Below are positions 52,891-64,000 of a stretch of 64,000 nt of DNA, piece by piece. Position 1 is the first letter of the stretch; each line of letters opens with the position of its first letter. A program made the translations under genes and the position numbers. The notes beneath the pieces are model-generated. The model saw only the letters and a list, made by a program, of their open reading frames with translations. It searched no databases and was not told the origin of the DNA. Origin of the DNA: Urechis unicinctus (Eukaryota > Annelida > Polychaeta > Xenopneusta > Urechidae); contig CM067343.1 in the NCBI GenBank assembly GCA_034190875.2, positions 23,940,991-24,004,990 on the forward strand, read 5' to 3'.

Positions 52891-55800
52891 TAGACTAGAA
52901 AGAGGATGCAAAGGCAATGTCAACCTCATAGATAGAAATTAAGAGATTACAACCCTCTATCAAATGAATTATGGGATATAACAAGCAAACGCACAAACGA
53001 ACCAACAAAAAATAATACGTCGCGAAGCCCTTGTATTGTAAAGCATAATCTGATTCATCATTATTTATATAGAATCCCTTAACTCACTTATATTTCTTGT
53101 TCTGTATGTATATACCCTTCAAAAGTGTACTTAGAAGAGACAGGATAACGTAAAGACACCTAATTAGAAGAGTCTACTTCGTGTTGCTTCTACAGCAAGG
53201 TATGATTTATCAGCATGTATATCATTATCTACCAGCGACTACTGCAACAAAATGTGTTGTGAAAGATCGCGCTCATAATCTTAACATGAAACATAGACTT
53301 TGCCCTGCTCCAAGCAACGGAACATTGTTTGAGAAGTACAGTGGTAATATTATTTATCATATTACAATACGCCAAGTTAAAATTACCCGAAATCACATAA
53401 CACTCAGTGAGTACACGAGCAATAAATAAGCTGCTTAGTCTTGATTTGCAGGGATGTCATTCAACCGCCACAGTAGTAACAACAAAGACCACCCTCACTG
53501 ATTCCCACCGCCATAATTCATTCAATGCTTCCATCGCTTTATAGAATACCAAATTGATATGCTGCCATTCCTGATCTGTGATTCTATTGCTGGGTCTTTT
53601 TTATGTGATAAAGTACATCGCGCACATTCACGCACCGATAGGCATGACAAAACTACGTATAAATAAACATTTTGTAACTTTACCAATTGCAGATCAGAAC
53701 GCACTTAGCATCTGGAAGCATGTAAATCTAAAACAAGCGGATTAGACTTCATTGTGATGCACGTTTCTATCAAGGAAACAATTTAGAATTACATATTTCC
53801 TCTTGAACTCTCCACACCACAGATAAATATAAATATAAAGAATACACCGGATTGAAAGACATCTTAGCATTCCATACATAGTCATAGTAAGTCCGGGATT
53901 TGGCGTCTAATTAGGCATATTGAGTCTGTGAAGCCGACTTGTATTGGTCTCGCATAAACCACAATATATAATAATCATGGCTCCGATTGCCCCTAAATGG
54001 TGATGATTCCAAATGAACGGGTGTCACACTAAAACTATATGAAGGCAATTTGAACTTCTTACAATATACTCCTCATGTAATACTCCAATATGTAAGACAC
54101 CGGCTAGACGCAAAAGAATCAGCTATCGGAAATTAAAACATAACATCGTGTGCCTTCAAAGTAAAGCCTATGTCTATTTACATCCCAGACTCTCACGTAT
54201 GGGAAGTACCAAGCGGACAAAGCACAATACATACAATTGGCATCAAGCCTCTCAACAAGACTCAGGCACCAGTTCTGCTGTTTTGCAAGTCTCTGTCATC
54301 AGGCTAAAATAATTCTTGGTGAATAAATCACGGTAATGCAGACCAAACTTCCGTCTTAGGAGAAAACAATACAGCAGCAGTAGAAGGTACGAAAGGAAAA
54401 GTGGGACTGGTATAATTTGGCCATTCAGGCGGGACGTTGAGTTTTTTTACAGACAATGGTGAAAAAGTTGTGTACCTAATAATGCTAGCCACCACAGCTG
54501 TCTGGCCTCTGGGTGAACCGAATTGTTTTTGCGATTGAACAGTTTATTGAGAATAAGGAATTAGATTTACAGTTTACTTTTTTTGAGCAAGCGTATTGCA
54601 TCCCCGGAGACCTTTACATTCGTAGTCTTCTGGTTAAGTTAATGCGGAACAAAAATTGTCAGCATCATTAAAACAGATAAATTCTTCTTTGTGTGCAAAT
54701 ATTTTTACTAACTGCCATTTGGAGTATTTTCATGCTGTTAGGAAGTGTCATAAAACTTTGAGGGTAGGCATTCAACACAGTTTCTCCCTGACCGAAGCTA
54801 TTGTTGCCTTGCTGAATTATTTAATGTGGAAAACTAATGAAGCATTCAATCACCGTAGGTCTCCTCATGGAGAACTTTTTATGTCGTCTGGCTTAGTGTT
54901 GGTTTATGTATCAGTGCTACATATTTGGCACACAATGCTAGGAATAAGCTATTCGCACAATTAAATGCTATTAAAAATGCGTTAACACAATCCAAACGCA
55001 TTGCAAATAACTATTACTTCATTGTCAGTTTGATTACCAAGGTTGTCGATACAGACAGGGGCCACGAAATTTAGTTGACCTTCATTTACCATCCTGCTCT
55101 CCGTCGTCGTCAAAATTGATCCTCTATATTGATATCATTCATAGTTTCGAACGAACACTGCATAAGGCAAGCTCTATTCATAACATCAATGCCTTGGCAA
55201 TAAATAAAAGCAACGTCATGCATTGCCAAATAAAGCTTATATATTAGGTGCCCCATGATTCTTCGTAAAACGTTATGCGATTTTTGATAAGTTTAGAATG
55301 ACTTGAATGTTAAACTGTGCTTTATATGTAGTTACTATGTAGTCAATTTACTCCTTTATAGTGCAAATTCAGCTTGGAAATATTCGTTTATATTGATGAT
55401 GGTGTTTATCCTACATGCTGCTTACAATTGAGTTTCTATTGGCCAAATCATATGCCTTTAACAATATATCATGCAGATCCATATTTTGTTAAGGAGTCAA
55501 GGAACAGCAATGTTTGGGTTAATTTTATTTTAGAAATAATTCTCAAGTAGCAATTGTGTTCAAAATCAGATACTTAAAATATTTGGTATTACATAATAGG
55601 ATACCGAGTAATCCCCGAGTGCAGGTACACTACAAATCAATTACCAGCATTACAATGAGGCAGATTATGATAACAATTATAGTAACGTTATGACTGTTTG
55701 ACAGCTAAAGGTATAAGTATGATGTTGATGCAATAAGTGAGATACATAACTATGATATGTCTAGGACAGGTTACACAACGCAGGATAAAGCTTATTTAAT

Positions 55801-56597
55801 TGGTCATGACAAAAATGGGATTAATTTATATACCTATACATGTACAGACATACATATAACAACAACGAGTGTTGACTGACAAAGCTAGAGGAAAGCATGC
55901 ACATGAGGTGGGATGGCATTGAAAACGGGAAGTGGGGGAGGGGTTTGGAATAGAGATCAAATCGATGTAATGTCGTTGAAATCTAATCCCGAAAGACAAA
56001 GAAGCACTGGTTACCTGACCTTATCCGTGCGGGATTTAATTTGGGAAGCCTCTTTCATTCCAAGGAGGACAGATAGAGACTTATGCGATATTTACAAATT
56101 TGACTCTGCACAAAATGCGGCTGGAGCGGTTTCCCACCCCAACCTATGTTTTCGTGAAAATGGAATCCAGAATAAAATTTTCTCTCTGTCTCTGTTGTTT
56201 GGAATGGAATATATTGAAAACAATTATTTAAACTTTCAGGGATCCAAAGTGGAAACACCACACAGGTAAAATACCTATTGCATACATATCTGATGGTACT
56301 GAATGCCGCGAGGGCAGAAACAAGAGGAAGAGGATTATATGCACAAAGTCTTATGAACTCGTTCAGCGGTGTGAGGGCAATATTCTGGTTGAGTATATAG
56401 ATGAGAAAAATTAAAGATGGGTTTATTGTTCAAGCGAGACCTGGAATAGCTTCTTCGTTGTGAGAGTTAAAACCAACTTTCAGCGGCTTAGAAGGTGGCT
56501 GCACAGACTCAACACGGCTGAAGTAATGTTCAAGTCTGGATAGATTTCATCCACAGAACTTATGAGCAGTATTTGTGTAATGGACAGATTCTTTTTT
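52891..56597. other. interrupting single-copy DNA, no firm gene
   Basis: This is DNA inside the interrupted unit D. Frames at 53181-53429, 54656-54964 and 55913-56269 (82-118 codons, plus strand) have no recognisable domain. A short plus-strand frame at about 56240-56414 (containing YISDGTECREG, followed by a basic stretch and ending VEYIDEKN) is preceded by an acceptor-like TTTAAACTTTCAG. It might be a terminal exon of a convergent gene. Confidence 0.3.
56422..56427 (-). promoter_or_regulatory. candidate poly(A) signal AATAAA
   Basis: Minus-strand AATAAA downstream of the candidate two-exon gene at 56598-57391. It lies two bases after an in-frame TGA that closes a further coding-like stretch (QPPSKPLKVGFNSHNEEAIP). 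AATAAA is common in AT-rich DNA, so position is the only support. Confidence 0.25.
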
Positions 56598-57391
56598 TCA
56601 AACCAAATCCAGCAGTTTTCTAGTTTCCAAACATCTCCTTTGTATATGAAGGCTTTCAGAAGCAAACCATTTTGAAAATGGCATGGCCAATAGCTGTTCA
56701 ATTCTGGAAAAAAACAAAGTAATTCAGATAGTGTCTAGTCAAATACATAACACTAAATATTATAATCAATGTTTAAGTACACAACACAAACCAGCAATTT
56801 CTGTGAGATTTTTTATATCACCCTCGACTTAATCATATTCGGTTGGAATTATTGACATTGTCTCTTCAAGCCGTGCACGACGTTTTGTTGATTTATATGT
56901 ATACTACCGTCAGAGTGGGGCCATGTCACTTCATAACTTAGGACATAAGTACGAGGTTTCAAAATTCTGAAGCAAATTATCTTATATAAGAACACCACCA
57001 GGAAAGGCTACATTCGACCTGCGGTTCGGTCGTATGAATCATAAGTGTCATTCTTTTATCTGTATACGATCTATTATCAGACTATGGCACCAAATGAAAA
57101 GGAAGTACGCCATACTTCGATTTAAGTATGAACGCATCAATACGCCATTGAATAATACATAATTTATAATAAGTTGATATACTTGTAAATGAGAAAACAT
57201 AGACCTTACCTCTGCCATGTTGATGTGTGTACAACATTTAAACCATGAACGTCGAAAAACTTGCAGTCATTGTCGAATAATGGAAGTGAAAACTCTTCTA
57301 GTGTACGCCCGATATCGCTCACAACAACAGATTTGGTTTCAAATGTAGGCCATAATATATCTCCATAATTAAATCGTTCAAAGCCAATCAT
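56598..57391 (-). CDS. candidate two-exon protein-coding gene, unrecognised
   Basis: Exon 1 is 57391 down to 57210, starting ATG and reading MIGFERFNYGDILWPTF, ...DIGRTLEEFSLPLFDN and ...FDVHGLNVVHTS. It ends in CAGAG followed by the donor GTAAGG. Exon 2 starts at 56703 after the acceptor TTTGTTTTTTTCCAG and reads IEQLLAMPFSKWFASESL, ...RRCLETRKLLDLV, with a TGA at 56598-56600. The splice phases agree (two bases plus one make an Arg codon), giving about 95 residues over a 506-base intron. Beyond the TGA the same frame still looks coding (ESVHYTNTAHKF, then SRLEHYFSRVESVQPPSKP) with only TGA stops, down to an AATAAA at 56422. It may therefore be a longer gene that has decayed, or the exon structure may differ. 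A 73-codon frame (56480-56701) in another frame competes but does not fit the exon 1 phase. No family recognised. Confidence 0.4.
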
Positions 57392-57591
57392 ATTTCAAAA
57401 TCGAGGTGTGCCGTACTGGGAACGAAGCACGTACTTTGTTTGAGGTACGTACTTCCTTCTGCGGTCAGTCCGCGACCTGGTATGTGCGTCAAACGTTCAT
57501 CCGTATGTCCGATTAACCAGAGTGTACCAGTAAGCACAATGTATTCTTATCGTACCTTTCTACGGAACACGCACGGAGCCTCGCGCAAACA

Positions 57592-57624
57592 CACACACAC
57601 TCACACACGCATACACACACACAC

Positions 57625-57708
<84 letters not shown>

Positions 57709-58364
57709 ATAGAGATATATATATATATATCTATATAGAGATAGATATTCTATTTATATATATATATATTCTCTCTATATATATATATAGAGAGATATAT
57801 ATAGAGAGAGAGAGAGGGAGAGAGATATCTCTCATATAGAGATCTATATATCTATATATATCTCATCTTTCTCTGTCTCTCTCCCATATTTCTCTCTATA
57901 CATTTTTAGATATATATAGATATATATATTTCTCTCTTATATATATAGATCTCTTTCATAATCTCTCTATATCTGTCTCTCTCTCAACATCTCTCTCTCT
58001 CTCTCTGTCTTATCTCTCTCTATATCTCTATATATCTCTATCTCTCCTACTCTACATATATCTTCTCTCTCTCTATGAATACATATATCTATATATATTT
58101 ATAAATATATATATCTATAAATATATGCATATATATTTATATAAATATATATATTGATTGAAATTATATACATATATATAATTATATTTATATAAACATA
58201 TCTATATATACATTTATATATATATACATGCATACATATATGCATACGTGAATATATATATAAGTATGTACATATATATATGTATATATATATATATTTT
58301 AACATATATTTATATCCATATATATGAATGCATATATATATATATTTATATATATATATATATT

Positions 58365-58407
<43 letters not shown>

Positions 58408-58769
58408 TCCTATATACAGATCTCTATATATAATATCTCTCTCTATTTATTTAAATCTATATACATATATATCCTTATATTTATATCCCTGAATATTTTA
58501 TATACATTTTTATATATATATCATGTATACATATATGCTTACGTTAATATATATATGAGTTTGTACATATATATATGTATATATACGTATATTTATACAC
58601 ATATATTTATATCTATATATCTGAATACATATATAAATTATATATATATATATATCTATATATATATATTAATATGTATATATATATACATCTCCTATAT
58701 ATATATATGTATCTATAATATCTCTATATATCTCTCTATATTCTATATCTATCTTTATCTATCTATATA

Positions 58770-58821
<52 letters not shown>

Positions 58822-58842
58822 TCTCTTTGTGTGTGTTTGTGG
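57592..58842. repeat. 1.25 kb compound CA/TA/TC microsatellite
   Basis: Begins with ACACAC repeats and passes through a pure (TA)n run of about 80 bases (57628-57706), then mixed TA, GA and TC blocks. TA-rich DNA with regularly spaced CATA/CATG follows, and a final (TA)n run leads into GTGTGTGTTTGTG. The 185-codon frame at 58324-58881 is an Ile/Tyr artefact. Confidence 0.98.
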
Positions 58843-58844
58843 GT

Positions 58845-60603
58845 TTTTGTGTTTGTGACCATATGTCAGTGTTGCAACTGAACATCTGTGTGGGTGTAAA
58901 TCATAATCATCTCAGTGTGAGAATGTCTGATGTCATGTGAAACGCACAGACACGTGTATTGCATTCATCAGACACTGTGCATTTGTCGTGTCATTCGCTC
59001 AATATAATAATGGTCGTAGAATAATGCAGCCATATGCAATTTGTGTTTTTTGAAAGTTTATTGTTAATCGCAGAAATCACAGTGTAGTAATTTGTTTACT
59101 AGGAGAGTCACGTTGCTATGTCTGGCTCCGCATCCGCTCAAACACCCGGTGTTTTATCACATGTCTAAAGTTATCGTCTAATTCGTCGTGCCATTGTTAT
59201 CACGCATTTTCGATGCCACATTTGGCCTTGTCCTTATGCAAAAAGACTGTTAGCATGTGATTCCTCAACATCTCAGTATCTTTACCAAGCCATAATTAGA
59301 TCTATTTAGCTTTTCAAATGATCGATATCATTTAATGCTTTAAACCGGTCGTATGCCTTATGTATATATCTAAATTTGCCACCGTCCATTTTTAACACCC
59401 TTAGTACCTACAGGTGGTTGTAACAGTAACCCTCTGTCCAGGCGTTATCAAGCTGCTGGTCCAATTGGTAGCGTTAGTGAATATTGCCCTAGCGTTTGAA
59501 ATACTGTTCATAACTGAGCTGTAAATGATGATTCATTGTCGAAAAGCTTCCATTCGTGTGTGTAATGTAATCGAACATATCATAGGTTTACGTGGCTTCT
59601 AATGAATGAAACTTCATAAATTGCTTCATGAGATACTACCTGAACAACATGGTGTCAGGCCAACAACTACATTATGTCGCCTTATAACAGTATTAGCTAT
59701 GTACGATTCTAATATATGATAGTATGCGTTTTTTCAGATAGTGCATTTAAACAACGTGTCACTTACCCTATATGTGTTGTCGATATTTGTCTAGAAATTC
59801 ACTTTGAATGGATGAATTAGGGTCATTGTGTGCTGACAGCACTTCTATTTAGGCGATATGTGCTCAAGAAATGACGCAAGCGTGTGTTCATATTTGAACA
59901 TCGATTTAAGAATTTTCATCCATCAGCACTGGGATGTCGAGTGGACACCCAGGGCATTTCCTCAAAGATATTCAATGATAATCAATTAAACTATATGTGT
60001 TCTATCCCATTAGGTACAAATTATAGAAGAAGAACTTTATCGGGTGACAAATTCTCCCAGATTATTGCCCCTATTAGCGACTTTAACCTCGCTACACATC
60101 CACATACCTATCATAATTACTTGTTCATATCACCTATATGAGACAAGCGCGGAAAGGTCATGGTCGGGCGTATATGTTAGGCTTCGGGTTTCATTTTATA
60201 AGTTTTTGCACAAACATTTGTGCTCCGATTTCATCAAGGTTGTTAAAAGGTCACATAATTCTTCTAGATTTTAATAACGTTGCAAAAGTAATTAGTGAGA
60301 TAATAGTCTATTAATTAGTAATTAGTGAGATATAAGTCGCCGTGGATACTCAACATGATGTGACAGCAGCATAGTCATCTCTTTAATGAAATATATACTG
60401 GGGTTAATGATGCCCGACGTTATCAGTTTAAATGATTACGCCTTTGTGTTTGGTGATCCTCGCCATAGAGCCCATGGTCCCTTCTTCTTTAGATTAGTTT
60501 GCCCACGATGCCCAAGAACGTGTGACTGTTTGCTGTGCAATGCATTTATTCCATTTATTATTGGATTGAATATTGTGGTGCCGTAAAGACGTGTCATTAG
60601 CAA
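58845..60603 (+). repeat. L segment, continuation of unit D
   Basis: Resumes unit similarity with CATATGTCAGTGTTGCAACTG (C at 46655; B at 38287). It follows C through CATCCGCTCAAACA.CCGGTG and TCATTTAATGCTTTAAACCGGT (59328-59349). After an interruption of about 0.68 kb it continues with CCCAGATTATTGCCCC (60056; C at 47557) through GACAGCAGCATAG to GACGTGTCATTAG, where the next microsatellite starts. Confidence 0.85.
59350..60040. other. about 0.68 kb insertion within the L segment
   Basis: Units C and D match on both sides (TTTAAACCGGT and CCCAG.TTATTGCCCC), which are adjacent in C but separated here. The inserted sequence has no recognisable motif; I see no obvious terminal repeats or flanking duplication. 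Confidence 0.5.
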
Positions 60604-60776
<173 letters not shown>

Positions 60777-60814
60777 GATCGATAAGGTGTTATGCACGGT
60801 GTGTCAATTGACAG

Positions 60815-63800
60815 CATCATCTGTCAACGTAGAAGATTGCTTCGCTAGTTGCCAGAAATTACTAGGCCAAATACATTGTCGTTGTTGTGATATTATTAAT
60901 CAATCGATTAAGGTTTCCCCAATTCATCGGTCCAACTTTTTAATTTGACTTTATTACGTCCTGTCAGTCATAAACGTTTCGGCTACTTACCTGTTAGCAT
61001 GACCTGTCGTATTAACAGTTGAGTCATGCAACATCTTTCCAGAGTTTTAAAGATTTCCGATACATATTCATAGTCAAAAGTGAACATCATGCCATTGCCA
61101 AGATAGTCACCTTGATTTTGGATCAACTCAGTAACTTAACGCCTGTTAACACATCGGTATAAATGCAGCATGAACTGAATGCGGTTCACTTGATCAAGAC
61201 AAACGTAACTATGTAGTGTAGTTATTGAACAGCCTAGATTGTCAGTATTGTAATGTGCCGTCCGATGTTTGCTCACTTAACAGTATAGAGTTATCCTACC
61301 TTTTCATAGAAGCTCTACCGCGAACGAAGCAAATATACCTTTCCAATAGGATGAGCCATTCCGGCACCATATTGTACCACCTGCTTATCTTCTCACTGCA
61401 GTATCTAATTGCCGGACGCCTGTTTTCGCAATGAAATCGGTAAGCGAGCCATTACATCCGATTGCATGACCACCACTTCACCAAGCAACGATCATAGGCT
61501 AGGACACATTGCAATCACGATTCAATTCCCTTGGCAGGTCTCTTTCTGCCAATTAGTTATATTTCATTTTGTAGTGATCTGTTACACATTATGGCTACAG
61601 TAACAATAGTTGTCTGAGTGACCAAATTGCTCATTTGTAAACGTATTTTAAACGCAAATAACGATGTGCTTTATTTAAAGGTCTCCAAGTTGCACATTAA
61701 CCTTGACCCTATTGTGGTACGGTAATGTAATAAACTGCAGCGTGCAGTGCAGTTCTGTTTTCCTGCTGAGTTGGGCATCGCATGATATCACATTATATGA
61801 CTATTGTTCTGCAAGAGTTTTTCTACACTAAAGATGTTATGGCTACCACACGAGACGAGATTTCAATATCATGGTGTGAGGCCAATTACAATTTTATAAT
61901 GATTGGACATCATTTAATGCTTTCTTTGTCATGTAATCATTACATTAATTTATTGTGAGGCGCTGAATACATTGTTGAGCGCTGCTACTTTGAGAGAAAA
62001 GTGTGGATTTATATTATGTATGTCGTATCAAAACCAAATATAAACTGTCTACAAATCTGTGACTTGTATGGTTAAATCGTTTAAAATCTTGCATAACGGA
62101 AAATTTGGTTTTTAAAAGCTTGCACAATGGCGATTGGTTTTTATGCTGCTATTGCATATCACAGAGTGTTAAAGAGGAAAAACATTAGACCATCTTTAAT
62201 CAGTATTTATCAACATTAACGAAACGCCCTTGATAGATCATTCCACATCAATCAACAAGACATTGTATGTGTTTCGTAGGCAGCCTCACGAAAGCCACTT
62301 AACTGTGTAAATCAATGATCAAGGGGCATAATTGCGTATCAAAAGAGAAGCTTTTCGTGAAAGGCTTCAAATGACAGACTGTACGCCAGGCCTATGATAA
62401 GACGCATTATCACCAGTGACAAAATATAATCGCATACATGAATCACAATACAGTCAGCATAGGTTTTGGAAGCGATTGATATATCTAACTTTGAAATGGT
62501 AACCAATCAATTTGTAATCGTTTGCGAGTACATGTCGTTGGCTCTAGCATTGAGGAATGTTAATTTTAACTTCTCATGAAAGGCAGTATTAGAATTAGAG
62601 AATCTGGTTTGGCATTTTATGCTATGGGGAACTTGCTGAACTCTTTACGAATGTTGCCTTTCCTTTAACATAGGTAACTATCATAAAAGCATGTTGATTA
62701 TAGTTCATTACATTGATGATATGAATGTTTGTAAGTTATGAAACACATTAAAGTCTAAGCACAATGCGACATTGAATTGATAGCAAAGTGAACATCCCGT
62801 CCGCGCTCATCGTGAATCGCAAAAGCAAGACGTCACTTGGTCATTTAAACCGGCAGTAAACACGAATATATGGATACTGATCGAATGTCATGTTGTATTC
62901 CTCGTGCTTTTCTCGTGGTGATTTCTTGTTATTTCTTAGAATTGTTCGTGCAGGCACATGTCAAACATCTTTAATCAAGACGACATGGTATGATTAAATA
63001 GACAGCAGTGATTTATGTTTTGTAGCACATATGGTAGTTATCTAGAGTATGTATGAGCTATTAATATCCAGGGACTGCTAAACATTTTAGTTGCATTTTC
63101 GCGAGGTCACCTGGGTGGTGGGTAAGTGACTGGTTGGATGAATTAAGGAAGTCAAAACAGTGCTGATGTCACTGGTAGAATAATGGCTAAATCGATCCAC
63201 TCGAGAAAATGCTCAAATGATTCCATAGAGGAGAGCCTGGATGAATTAATAAGCGCAAATGAGCTTCCGGTATCCCTGGACACTAAGCATACAAATAGTA
63301 CATCATCGTTCAGGTTTTACAAATATGGAAAAGGTACCCCAGTCGTCGCACAAGGCACGAATTTGTTTCAATATTAGCACACCTCCATAGTTTTTGAATG
63401 ACTATCTGTTGTTGAGGTAAGGTTATACTTGACCAATTAACCTTCAACCTGCCAGATATATAATGCACTCTGAACCTGCAATAAGATATAATTGTGTGCC
63501 AGTCATTCTGTTTACCACTGAAGGGAACAACTCAAGCATTCGGATGAGACGCTTCCAGTCAATTGATTTGTGCTACGAAGAAAGTCCTTAAAGGTGATTG
63601 CGCTGGATGAAGCGCAATTGAACGGTTAGTGAATTAGTCTGCAAATATAATCATGGCCGAGAGCTTGACGTTTTATTACTCTAGACGGTGGACAGAATAA
63701 ATCAATAGTTCCACAGCGGTAGCTATCATTAATCGCGAACTTATTAAGTTTGTAAATGCCTGCTATATGATAGTAACTTCCCTGCCCCTCAATCTGATAT

Positions 63801-64000
63801 AGTGAATTGAATCTTGCCATACAATCATCGATTTTGTTTTGTGTAAGAAGTAAGTTGCTTTGACTTTCAACCCACGCTTTGGTGGTTGGATTGCAATGTA
63901 GGCCATATATGGCATACAGGTGGCTCAATTCAATCCCTAGTTACTGGGGCTCGCAACTTGCCAAGGGCAACGGGTTGGTGCCCTGTGCCAGCTTCGCAAT
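60815..64000 (+). repeat. large tandem repeat, unit E (runs off the window)
   Basis: The R-head is at 60824-61560 (GAAGATTGCTTCGC, ATTATTAATCAATCGATTA, TTTCGGCTACTTAC.TGTTAGCATGACCTGTCGT). It then carries the most complete early part of any copy, through 62890 to the block with GTCGCACAAGGCACG (63343). It next reaches the CCACAGCGGTAGCTATCA block at 63711 and the possible SINE head at 63913-64000, where the window ends. The longest frames are 64-100 codons and do not hold across copies. Confidence 0.88.

Noticed and set aside
55913..56269. 118-codon plus-strand frame
   Set aside because: Overlaps an open minus-strand frame (56055-56261), has no recognisable domain, and its length is within what chance gives for this base composition.
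58324..58881. 185-codon open frame
   Set aside because: Translates almost wholly to Ile, Tyr, Ser and His from TA-rich microsatellite DNA. Stop-free by composition only.

Overview
This is a eukaryotic, AT-rich, gene-poor window. Three things point to that: long (TA)n, (TC)n and (TG)n microsatellites, remains of LINE-type (non-LTR) reverse transcriptases, and the absence of any long intact open reading frame or bacterial-style gene packing. The reverse transcriptase motifs (DASKAFD, VRQGG, YADD) read like LINE families of aquatic animals such as fish, lancelets, cnidarians and molluscs. I therefore infer a metazoan, but I cannot name the lineage.

Layout. From 1 to about 13.9 kb the DNA is mostly single-copy, with no certain gene. 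It holds one unusually long open frame at 4.7-5.2 kb (minus strand). At 7.8-9.3 kb a 5'-truncated LINE sits inside an older, related LINE (both minus strand). At 9.8-10.15 kb there is a broken coding remnant (plus strand) that I do not recognise. From 13.9 to 17.2 kb come pieces of a repeat family, including one piece present twice. From 17.2 to 26.6 kb the DNA is mostly unrecognised, with a long (TA)n tract and one more repeat piece at 22.7-23.8 kb.

From about 26.6 kb to the right edge the window is dominated by one large repeat family in direct, head-to-tail orientation. I call the copies A (26.6-30.5), B (31.25-39.3), C (40.45-48.1), D (48.6-52.9, continued at 58.8-60.6) and E (60.8 to the window end). 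B and C start about 9.2 kb apart and align over most of their length, with copy-specific deletions and insertions. Several junctions between consecutive units are filled by TA, GA or TG microsatellite tracts of very different length (0.17 to 1.1 kb). No copy carries an intact gene. A decayed protein-like stretch is shared by B and C, and a GAT microsatellite sits at the same place in both.

Unit D is interrupted by about 6 kb of DNA (52.9-58.8 kb) that ends in a 1.25 kb microsatellite block. Within it, at 56.6-57.4 kb on the minus strand, is the best candidate for a host-like spliced gene fragment: two coding-like exons with consensus splice sites in matching phase. The main subject of interest is the large tandem repeat and its microsatellite-filled junctions, not a set of cooperating genes.
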